Source: Caulobacter sp. 602-2
Lineage (GTDB): Bacteria > Pseudomonadota > Alphaproteobacteria > Caulobacterales > Caulobacteraceae
Direction of reading: 5' to 3'
Assembly (NCBI RefSeq): GCF_011043625.1
Contig: NZ_JAAKGT010000006.1
Coordinates: forward strand, 234,452-298,451
Length of the DNA stretch: 64,000 nt
Shown here one piece after another: positions 42,296 to 50,600 of the stretch. Position numbers and translations under genes: made by a program. The notes beneath the pieces were generated by a model. That model worked only from the letters and a program-made list of their open reading frames with translations. It was not told the DNA's origin and ran no database searches. Each line of letters starts with the position of its first letter. Within the stretch, counting starts at the first letter, position 1.

Positions 42296-42864
42296 CCCGG
42301 TCATCCGGTGACGACGAGGACGGCGCGCTGGCCCGCAGGGCGGCGCAAGGCGATGATCTCGCCTTCAGCCTGCTCATGCGCCGCCACAAGGGCCGCCTCC
42401 ACGCCTTCGCCCGTCGGCACCTGGGCGACGCCGACGCCGCCCTCGACGTCGTTCAGGAAAGCTTCGTCGCCGCCTGGAAGGCGCTGGATCGATACGATCC
42501 CTCGCGTCCTTTCTCGACCTGGCTTTCCGCCATCGCCCTGAACAAGTGCCGTGATCGTGGACGTCGCCTGAAGGTGCGGCGGCTGATCCTGGGCGAGCGC
42601 TCGATCGACGCGCCGGGAACGCCGGACTACGCCGATCCGGCCGAAGGTCCCGAAACCCAGACCCTGCGCTCGGAACAGCTGGCGCGTCTGGAGCGCGCGA
42701 TCGCGCGGCTTCCCGACCAGCTCAAGGAGCCGCTGATCCTGACCGGCCTTGAGGGGCTGTCGCAACAGGAGGCGGCCGATCTGCTCAAGATCAGCGTCAA
42801 GGCTGTGGAGACGCGTGTCTACCGGGCGCGCCGGCGGCTCACGGAGTGGCTCGCCGAGGCCTGA
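42292..42864 (+). CDS. ECF sigma factor, CnrH-like
   Basis: A 190-residue sigma factor starting at GTG 42292 inside the stop of the sensor gene. Region 2: FSLLMRRHKGRLHAFARRHL, DADAALDVVQESFVAAWKAL, RPFSTWLSAIALNKCRDRGR. Region 4: RLPDQLKEPLILTGLEGLSQ then QEAADLLKISVKAVETRVYRARRRL. With the two preceding genes it forms a YXH unit; free sigma should transcribe the unit itself and probably the copA operon 108 bases downstream. Confidence 0.93.
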   Translation: MTRSSGDDEDGALARRAAQGDDLAFSLLMRRHKGRLHAFARRHLGDADAALDVVQESFVAAWKALDRYDPSRPFSTWLSAIALNKCRDRGRRLKVRRLILGERSIDAPGTPDYADPAEGPETQTLRSEQLARLERAIARLPDQLKEPLILTGLEGLSQQEAADLLKISVKAVETRVYRARRRLTEWLAEA

Positions 42865-42972
42865 AACAATTTGTCGGGAGATTGAGGGAAGGGCGGATCA
42901 GGCGCGTAGCATGGGGCGAGACCGCGTCGCAGCCCCGAGGGGCTGGCCCGGCGCGCCCTACGAAGGACTGAC

Positions 42973-44805
42973 ATGCGTATCACCCGCGGAGCCCTGGACC
43001 GCCGCCGCTTTCTGCAATCCCTGGCGATACTCGGCGGCGGCGCGGCGCTGGCCGAACTGCTGCCCGCCTGGGCGCGTCCCGCCGCGGCGGCCGAACGCTC
43101 GCCCGCGGCCCTGACGGGCGAGGACATCCGGCTGACGATCGGCCACACGCCCGTTTCGGTGGATGGCCGCACCAGCCATGCGGTGACTATCAACGGAACC
43201 GTCCCGGGGCCCCTGATCCGGCTCAAGGAAGGCCAGACCGTCCGCCTGCACGTCAGCAACGGCCTGGACGAGGAGACCTCGATCCACTGGCACGGACTGC
43301 TGGTGCCGTTCGAGATGGACGGGGTGCCGGGGGTCAGCTTTCCGGGCATCAAGCCGGGCGAGACCTTCGTCTACGAGTTCAAGGTCCGGCAGTCGGGCAC
43401 CTACTGGTATCACAGCCACTCGGGGCTGCAGGAGCAGATCGGGCACTATGGCCCGATGATCATCGACCCGGCCGGCGAGGATCCCGTCGCGTTCGATCGC
43501 GAACACGTCGTCGTGCTGTCCGACCACAGCCGCATCCACCCACACCAGATCTTCCGCCGCCTCAAACAGCAGAGCGGCGCCTTCAACTTCCAGCGCCAGA
43601 CCATCGCCGGCCTGCTGAAGGGCGAGGACCAGACCCTGGCCGAGCGCCTGGAATGGGGCCGGATGCTGATGGATCCGACCGACATTTCCGATGTCACCGG
43701 AGCGGCCTACACCTTCCTGATCAACGGCCGGGGTCCCCAGGACAACTGGACGGGCCTGTTCACGCCCGGCGAGCGGGTGCGGTTGCGGTTCATCAACGCC
43801 GGCGCCCAGTCGGTGTTCAACGTCCGCATTCCCGGGCTGAAGCTGACCGTGGTGGCCGCCGACGGCCAGCATGTGCGGCCCGTCGAGGTCGACGAGTTCC
43901 AGATCGGCAACGCCGAGACCTATGACGTCATAGTCCAGCCAGTCGAGGACAAGGCCTTCACCATCGTTTCGGAGTCGGTCGACCGCTCGGGCCTGGGCCG
44001 CGCCACGCTGGCTCCGCGGCTGGGAATGAGCGCCGAGGTCCCGCCGGTGCGCAAGCGGCCCCTGGCCAACATGCGCGACATGGGCATGGACATGAGCGGC
44101 ATGGATCACGGCGGCATGGACATGTCGGGCATGGATCACGCAGCCATGGGCCATGCCATGCCCGCCGCCAAGCCTGCTCCCGGCATGGCCCCGCCGCGCG
44201 CCCGGGGCGGCGACGTGATGGCCAAGGGCGACATGGGCGGCATGGACATGTCCATGCGCAATCCCGACAACGCCCCGCAGGTCCCGCTTGGTCCGGGCGT
44301 GCAGATGCTCTCGCCCATGGCGGTGGACCGCACCGCCGAGCCCGGTCAGGGGCTGGAGAGCGTGGGCCACCGGGTGCTGGTCTATCGCGACCTCGTGGCG
44401 CTGGAGGCCAATCCCGACCAGCGCGCGCCGGAACGGTCGATGGAGATCCACCTGACCGGCAACATGGAACGCTTCATGTGGGGCTTCGACGGACGCAAGT
44501 TCAGCGACAGGCCGCCGCCCTATGCGTTCCGGCACGGCGAGCGCGTGCGGGTCGTGCTGGTCAACGACACCATGATGGCCCACCCGATCCACCTGCACGG
44601 CCACTTCTTCGAACTGGCCTTCGGTCCCGCTGGGCACATGCCCCGCAAGCACACGGTGATCGTGCTGCCGGGCGGCCGGGTCGCCTTCGACTTCACGGCC
44701 GAGGCCGGCGACTGGGCCTTCCACTGCCACATGCTCTACCACATGCACGCGGGGATGTTTCAGGTCTTCAGCGTGCGGGACGGCCAAGGGGAGGGCGCGC
44801 GATGA
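42973..44805 (+). CDS. copA: Multicopper oxidase, CopA copper-resistance type
   Basis: A 610-residue TAT-exported (DRRRFLQSLAIL) periplasmic oxidase. Copper motifs: HWHG at 105-108, HSHS at 147-150, and C-terminal HPIHLHGH and HCHMLYHMHAGM, covering the trinuclear and type 1 sites. Between domains lies a Met/His-rich stretch at about residues 367-425 with repeated MDMSGMDHGG-type units, typical of CopA/PcoA. It oxidises Cu(I) and sequesters copper. It is first in a copA-copB pair, overlapping copB by ATGA, and lies just after the metal-responsive sigma unit. Confidence 0.95.
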   Translation: MRITRGALDRRRFLQSLAILGGGAALAELLPAWARPAAAAERSPAALTGEDIRLTIGHTPVSVDGRTSHAVTINGTVPGPLIRLKEGQTVRLHVSNGLDEETSIHWHGLLVPFEMDGVPGVSFPGIKPGETFVYEFKVRQSGTYWYHSHSGLQEQIGHYGPMIIDPAGEDPVAFDREHVVVLSDHSRIHPHQIFRRLKQQSGAFNFQRQTIAGLLKGEDQTLAERLEWGRMLMDPTDISDVTGAAYTFLINGRGPQDNWTGLFTPGERVRLRFINAGAQSVFNVRIPGLKLTVVAADGQHVRPVEVDEFQIGNAETYDVIVQPVEDKAFTIVSESVDRSGLGRATLAPRLGMSAEVPPVRKRPLANMRDMGMDMSGMDHGGMDMSGMDHAAMGHAMPAAKPAPGMAPPRARGGDVMAKGDMGGMDMSMRNPDNAPQVPLGPGVQMLSPMAVDRTAEPGQGLESVGHRVLVYRDLVALEANPDQRAPERSMEIHLTGNMERFMWGFDGRKFSDRPPPYAFRHGERVRVVLVNDTMMAHPIHLHGHFFELAFGPAGHMPRKHTVIVLPGGRVAFDFTAEAGDWAFHCHMLYHMHAGMFQVFSVRDGQGEGAR

Positions 44806-45764
44806 AGGCCTCCCTGATCGCCCTGCTGCCCGTGTTGTGGGCCGGCCCCGCCCTGGCCCAGCACGACCATCACGCGCCGGCGGCAACGTCGGCCGATCCG
44901 CACGCCGGTCATGACATGGGCGCGCCGGCCCAAGCGCCGGCGGCCGTCCAGGCCGCGCCCGATCCCCATGCCGGCCACGACATGGGGGCGATGACGGCCG
45001 AACCGTCGATGGAGCCGCCGTCGCTTCCCGATCGCGAGACCGCCGCCCCGCCGGCCCCGACCGATCACCTGGCCGACCGGATCTTCGATCCCGCCGCGAT
45101 GGAGCAGGCGCGCGCGTTGCTGCGCCAGGAGCACGGCGGGGCCCAGGCCTCGCAGGTGATGCTCAACCTCTTCGAATATCAGGCCCGCTCGGGCGCCGAC
45201 GGCTATCACTGGGCCGGCGAGGCCTGGTTCGGCGGCGACATCGACCGGCTGGTCATCAAGTCGGAAGGCGAGGGCGACCGTCACGGCGTCGAGAGCGGCG
45301 AGGTGCAGGCGCTCTATTCGCGGGCCATGGGCCTCTACACCGACCTGCAGGTCGGCGTCCGCCAGGACCTGGAGCCCAAGTCGCGCACCTACGCCACCGT
45401 CGGGTTCGAGACCCTGCTGCCTTACTGGATCGAGGCCGAGGGCGTGGTGTTCGTGTCCAACAAGGGCGACGTGCTGGCCCGGGCCGAGGGCGCGATCGAC
45501 TGGCGGCTGACCCAGCGCCTGATCCTGCAGCCGCGCGCCGAACTCAACTTCGCCGCCCAGGACGTGCGCGAAACCGGAACAGGGTCTGGCCTGTCCGACG
45601 CCGAGTTCGGCCTTCGGCTTCGCTACGAGGTGCGGCGCGAGTTCGCTCCCTATGTCGGCGTCACCTGGGGGCGGCGGTTCGGCCGCACCGCCGACTACGC
45701 CCGGGCCGACGGGGAAGGGGCCTCCGACACCAGCGTGGTGTTCGGTCTCCGGGCCTGGTTCTAG
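44802..45764 (+). CDS. copB: Copper-resistance outer-membrane protein CopB
   Basis: A 320-residue protein with signal peptide (KASLIALLPVLWAGPALAQ). A His/Met-rich region follows, with two copies of DPHAGHDMGA, then a C-terminal beta-barrel domain of about 210 residues (YHWAGEAWFGGDIDRLVIKSE, LPYWIEAEG, FGLRLRYEVRREFAPYVGV) ending in LRAWF. CopB/PcoB proteins are outer-membrane partners of CopA in copper tolerance. It is translationally coupled to copA. Confidence 0.93.
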   Translation: MKASLIALLPVLWAGPALAQHDHHAPAATSADPHAGHDMGAPAQAPAAVQAAPDPHAGHDMGAMTAEPSMEPPSLPDRETAAPPAPTDHLADRIFDPAAMEQARALLRQEHGGAQASQVMLNLFEYQARSGADGYHWAGEAWFGGDIDRLVIKSEGEGDRHGVESGEVQALYSRAMGLYTDLQVGVRQDLEPKSRTYATVGFETLLPYWIEAEGVVFVSNKGDVLARAEGAIDWRLTQRLILQPRAELNFAAQDVRETGTGSGLSDAEFGLRLRYEVRREFAPYVGVTWGRRFGRTADYARADGEGASDTSVVFGLRAWF

Positions 45765-45797
45765 CGCCCCACAGTCATTGGTTCACGGAGTAAGCTC

Positions 45798-46124
45798 ATG
45801 AAAGTTCTCGCCATCGCGGGTGGCTTTGTCGCCCTGGCTCTTCTCGCCCAGCCGGCCGCGGCTCAGGACGACCACGCCGGTCATGCGGGCCATGCCGCCC
45901 CCGCCGCCGCCTCGGCGATCGAGGCTGTCGGCGTGGTGCGTGCGATCGACGCCAAGGCCGGCAAGGTCACCCTGGCGCACGACGCCATCCCCGCCCGCAA
46001 GTGGCCGCCGATGACCATGGCCTTCAAGGTCGCCGACCCGGCCCTGCTCAAGGATCTCGCGGTGGGGACCAAGGTCCGTTTCAAGCTGGACGGACAGATG
46101 ATCGTCGGCTTGACCGCGCTCTAG
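45798..46124 (+). CDS. CusF-like periplasmic copper-binding protein
   Basis: A 108-residue exported protein: signal peptide to about residue 22, a His-rich stretch (HAGHAGHAA), then a small beta-barrel domain. His61, Trp69, Met72 and Met74 (H-x7-W-x2-M-x-M; KWPPMTMAF) reproduce the spacing of the four CusF copper/silver ligands. In E. coli CusF passes Cu(I) to the CusCBA pump; no such pump is in this window. It lies 33 bases after copB with its own ribosome-binding site (ACGGAG), so likely on the same transcript. Confidence 0.92.
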   Translation: MKVLAIAGGFVALALLAQPAAAQDDHAGHAGHAAPAAASAIEAVGVVRAIDAKAGKVTLAHDAIPARKWPPMTMAFKVADPALLKDLAVGTKVRFKLDGQMIVGLTAL

Positions 46125-46151
46125 AGGCGCGACCGCCCGCAGCGGGTCTCT

Positions 46152-46179
46152 CCCTCGCCCGCCGCCGGCGTGGCGAGGG
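46152..46179 (+). terminator. Possible terminator hairpin after the copper genes
   Basis: CCCTCGCC (46152-46159) pairs with GGCGAGGG (46172-46179) around a GC-rich 12-base loop, 28 bases past the stop of the CusF-like gene. No T-tract follows, so termination efficiency is uncertain. Confidence 0.4.
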
Positions 46180-46189
46180 CGACGCCCGA

Positions 46190-46207
46190 CTGTAACAGTC
46201 ATTTCAC
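46190..46207 (+). promoter_or_regulatory. Possible Pho box before alkaline phosphatase
   Basis: CTGTAAC-AGTC-ATTTCAC matches the Pho-box plan of two 7-base half sites of CTGTCAC type separated by four bases; the first half differs at two positions and the second at two. It lies 66 bases before the phosphatase start. PhoB control under phosphate limitation is inferred. Confidence 0.45.
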
Positions 46208-46272
46208 ACGAATCCCGCGGGGCAGCGGCTAGAAGGCGCATCGGTTGACGCGATGTTCGCTTGAGGATGCCC

Positions 46273-47439
46273 ATGCTTAAACACCTTCTGGTCGCGGCTT
46301 CGCTGTCGCTGGCGGTGTGCTCTCCCGCCCTGGCCCAAGGCGTGTCGCCGGCGCCCGCGGCCAAGAGCCCGCAGGCCTCGCCGAAGGCCAAGAACGTCAT
46401 CCTCTTCCTCGCCGACGCGGGCGGCGTGCCGTCGGTGAACGCCGCCAGCCTGCTGGGCTACGGCGAGCCCCTCAAGCTGCATATCCAGACGTGGCCGAAC
46501 CTGGGCCTCAGCGAGACCTCGCCGGTCGACCTGTTCGTGTCGGACTCGGCCAACGGCATGTCCTCGATCATGACCGGCGTGAAGACCCGCAACGGCGTGA
46601 TCAGCCAGTCGCCCGCCGCGGTGCGCGGCAAGGTCGACGGCGCGCCGACCAAGACCCTGCTGGAGTACGCCGAGCAGCGCGGCCTGCGCACCGGCGTCGT
46701 GACCTCCGAGCCGATCACCGACGCCACGCCGGGCGCGACCTACGCGCACTCGAACGATCGCGAGAAGTGGGGCGAGATCTTCCCGCAGGCCTTCGCTCCG
46801 CGCTTCGGCGACGGCGTCGATGTGATGTTCGGCGCGGGCCGCCGCAAGATCGGCGAGCAGCTGACCGCGCGCGGAAGCGGTTTCGACCAGCTGGCCAAGG
46901 CCCATGACCGGCCGATCTACGCGCGGCTCGAAGAGGCTTCCCCGACCAACGCCCGGCCGGTGGTGGTGGCCGACCAGATCGACGTCCGCGCGGCCGCGCT
47001 TCGGGCGCTCGACCTGCTGCAGTCCTCGCCCAAGGGCTATCTGCTGGTGATCGAGTGGGACGCCCACACCGACGACCCCCGCAAGGGCCTGCAGAACATC
47101 GTGGACCTGGACAAGCTGATCGCCGAGATCGAAGGCCGGGTCGACCTGAAGGACACCCTGCTGCTGTTCACCGCCGACCACTCGTTCGGCCTGCAGGTCG
47201 ACGGCGGCCGCCGTGGCGAGCCCGTGCTGGAAGGCTACGACGCCTGGAAGGCCGCGGGTAAGGACGAGGACGTCGTCCGCCTCAAGAACGTGATGGTCAA
47301 CCGCAGCCATACCGGCGAGGAGGTCGTGGCGCTCGCCACCGGTGCGGGCGCCGAGCGCGTGCGTGGCTACTTCCCCAACACCCACCTGTTCCAGATCATG
47401 ATGGACGCCTGGGGCTGGAAGCCGGACGCGGTCAACTAG
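46273..47439 (+). CDS. Alkaline phosphatase, exported
   Basis: A 388-residue periplasmic phosphomonoesterase. GAGG seven bases upstream favours ATG 46273 over the ATG at 46267. Signal peptide LKHLLVAASLSLAVCSPALAQ. Active-site segments: NVILFLADAGG (first metal Asp), SDSANGMSS with the nucleophile Ser after Asp, IEWDAHTDDP, TADHSFG (Asp-His metal ligands) and RSHTGEEV (metal His). The EWDAHTDD segment differs in spacing from E. coli PhoA, so this is a shorter family variant (388 against about 450). It likely releases phosphate from external esters under the putative Pho box upstream. Confidence 0.9.
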   Translation: MLKHLLVAASLSLAVCSPALAQGVSPAPAAKSPQASPKAKNVILFLADAGGVPSVNAASLLGYGEPLKLHIQTWPNLGLSETSPVDLFVSDSANGMSSIMTGVKTRNGVISQSPAAVRGKVDGAPTKTLLEYAEQRGLRTGVVTSEPITDATPGATYAHSNDREKWGEIFPQAFAPRFGDGVDVMFGAGRRKIGEQLTARGSGFDQLAKAHDRPIYARLEEASPTNARPVVVADQIDVRAAALRALDLLQSSPKGYLLVIEWDAHTDDPRKGLQNIVDLDKLIAEIEGRVDLKDTLLLFTADHSFGLQVDGGRRGEPVLEGYDAWKAAGKDEDVVRLKNVMVNRSHTGEEVVALATGAGAERVRGYFPNTHLFQIMMDAWGWKPDAVN

Positions 47440-47676
47440 GACAGCGTCCAGCCGCGTCCGTCGGCCTTGGCCGACACGTTGTGCAGGCGAGCGCCTCGCT
47501 CAACGAGGCGAGAAGCTTGGTTTTGAACGATAGCGTTTTCATCGACCGCAGGCCCTGAACCGGAGCAGAGATGCTCCCAAGCTCAAGGGACGCGGCGCGG
47601 CGCGAGGCGCGCCGGAATTTTATGAATACTTCACAGTCGGCCGAACGGTTTCGCCCGTCCGGCCGATGCGCCGCGG
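47440..47676. other. Convergent intergenic region with hairpins
   Basis: A 237-base gap between two convergent genes. CGCCTCG-CTCAA-CGAGGCG at 47492-47510 is followed on the plus strand by GCTTGGTTTTG and may end the phosphatase transcript. No other structure with a T-tract and no gene was seen. Confidence 0.5.
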
Positions 47677-50600
47677 CTAGGGCAGGGCCGCAACGACCCT
47701 GCCGTCGGCGGCGCCGGCGGCCTGTCGTGGGCAGCCTTCGCCTTCGCAGGCCGGCCCCGTGGTCTGAAGATTGGGTTCCGGATCCCAATCGAGCGTGAAG
47801 TCGGGCGACTGGGTCACGTGCTTGAGCATGATCGAGCCTTCCTGCTCGATGGCGGGCAGCCGCTCGATCGTGAAGACCGCGCCGGTGAAGGTCAGGTCGT
47901 AGTTGGCCGACAGGCCCAGGGTCCCCCGTGAGATCGCGTAGTCTCCCGGCGCCTCTCCGGCCGCCCGCGCGAGCAGGCCGCTGAACGAGTCGCCCGTGGC
48001 CAGCGACCCTACGATGATCCGATAGGTCAGGGTCGGGTCGACCTGGCCGAACGGCTTGAACTGGCCGTCGGCGGACACCGTCACCTGGCGGCGCAGGATG
48101 TCGGCCAGATCACCGCTGACCGCGCTCAGATCGTAGTTGGCGGCGTCGGCGCCGGCCAGCGTGACGCCCGAGGCCGTCACCGCCTTGCCCGAACCGGCGT
48201 TCCTGTCGGCGAAATTGTAGGTCCCCGCTGCCGAAACGGTGTCGCCGGCGACCAGGCCGGTCAGGGCGATCGATCCCGTGGCGGTGGTCGCGCCGTCATA
48301 GGTCTTGTCGTTGGCGGTCAGCGCGCCGGTGATGGTCTTCCTGAGGATGTCGGCCTGCCCCGTGGACACGCCCGTCAAGGTGTAGTTGGCGGCGTCGGCG
48401 CCGGACAGCGCCACCCCGGAGGCGGTGACAATCTTGCCGCTGGCGGCGGTCTTGTCGGCGAAGGCGTAGGTTCCGCCGGCCGAAACCGTGTCGCCAGCGA
48501 CGACGCCGGTCAGCCCGATCGACCCTGTGGCGGTGGTTGCGCCGTCATAGGTCTTGTTGTCGGCGTTCAGCGCGCCGGTGATGGACTTCCTGAGGATGTC
48601 GGCCTGGGCCGTGGATACGCCCGACAAGGTGTAGTTGGCCGCATCCGCGCCGGACAGCGTCGTGCCCGAGGCGGTGACGGTCTTGCCGCTGGCGGCGGTC
48701 TTGTCGGCGAAGGCGTAGGTTCCGCCGGCCGAAACCGTGTCGCCGGCGACGACGCCGGTCAGGGCCACGGACCCTGTGGCGGTGGTCGCGCCGTCATAGG
48801 TCTTGTTGTCGGCGCTCAGCGCGCCGGTGATGGACTTCTTGAGGATATCGGCCTGGGCCGTGGACACGCCCGACAAGGTGTAGTTGGCGGCGTCGGCGCC
48901 GGACAGCGCCACCCCGGAGGCGGTGACAATCTTGCCGCTGGCGGCGGTCTTGTCGGCGAAGGCGTAGGTTCCGCCGGCCGACACCGTGTCGCCGGCGACG
49001 ACGCCGGTCAGGGCGACGGACCCGGTTGCGGTGGTCGCGCCGTCATAGGTCTTGTTGTCGGCGGTCAGCGCGCCGGTGATGGACTTCCTGAGGATGTCGG
49101 CCTGGGCCGTGGATACGCCCGACAAGGTGTAGTTGGCCGCATCCGCGCCGGACAGCGTCGTGCCCGAGGCGGTGACGGTCTTGCCGCTGGCGGCGGTTTT
49201 GTCGGCGAAGGCGTAGGTTCCGCCGGCCGAAACCGTGTCGCCAGCGACGACGCCGGTCAGGGCCACGGACCCTGTGGCGGTGGTCGTGCCGTCATAGGTC
49301 TTGTTGTCGGCGCTCAGCGCGCCGGTGATGGTCTTCCTGAAGATCTCGGCCTGGGCCGCAGCCAGCGGCGCGAGCACGTAGTTGCCGGCGTCTGCGCCCG
49401 AGAGGGCGACGGACGATGCCGTGACCGTCTTGCCCGCGCCGGCGTTGTGGTCATCGAAGGCGTAAGAGCCGGCGGCCGAGACGTCGTCGCCGGTCACCAC
49501 GCCGCTCAGGGTGATGGCGCCGGTGGCGTTCGTGGTGCGATCATAGGTCTTGTCGTCGGCGGTCAGCAGGCCGCCCAGGGTCTTCGGGTCGATCCGCAGC
49601 GAGCCCACGCCGTAGGCGAAGCCGTAGTTGAGGTCCGAGGTCAGGCTGCCGCTGGCGGTCAGGACATAGGTCCCGGCGTTCTTGCTGGTCGCGCCGAAGA
49701 TCACGGGCGTTCCCGACCAGGCGTCGGCCGCGGTGTCGCCGTTCTGCAGGCCGGTCACCGTCGCCGAGACCGACGGGATGGCGCCGTTGTAGGTCACGAC
49801 CTGGCTGACCGGCGTCACGTTCAGGATCGGCTGGTAGGCGTAGACGAAGCGGTTGCCGGCGTTGGGCGTCAGCGCGAAGGTTTCGGCCGAGAAGTCGTAG
49901 GCCGAGCCGTAGAAGGACTTTCCCGCCAGGCCGCCCAGGCTGTTGCCGGCCGTGGAGCCGGCCGGATCGCCGAAGGCCTGGGTGTAGATCAGCCAGCGCC
50001 CGCCGGCGTTGGTCGCGCTGACGGCGTCGGCGCCGCGTCCGTTGGTGAACACCCCGTCGGAGGCCAGGATCACCGCGTCGCCCGCGCCGTCCGCCACCAC
50101 CTTGCCGTTGGCGGAGAAGGCCATGCCGCCATGCGAGGCCAGGGAGATGGTTCCGGTGCTGTGCACGGTTCCGTCGATGGTCAGGGCGCGATCGTCGATC
50201 AGCCGGAACCGGCCGCCGACGTTGCTGAAATCGCCTAGCTGGACCACCTGGTTGGCCGCGCCGAAATCGGCGCCGCCGATCGACGAGCCCGTCAATCTCT
50301 GGGCCGTGATGATCCCGGTCGCGGCCTGGCTGATGCTTCCGCTCGAGCGCAGGTCCACCGTCTGGCCCACCGCGGTGATCGGGCCGTCGATGTCCAAGGC
50401 CGTCGTGCTGTTGAACGCAAAGCCGCCGGCGGCGACGCTGACGGCGTCCAGCCGGGCCACCTCATTGGCGTCCAGCAGCGTGACGCCCGTTCCCGAAACG
50501 ACGCCCAAGGACGCGGCCTTCAGCACGCCCTGCTGGGCGATGTCGGCGGCCGCCTCCAGCGACAGCGCGCCGCTGGCCTCGATCACTCGGCCGGGCGCAG

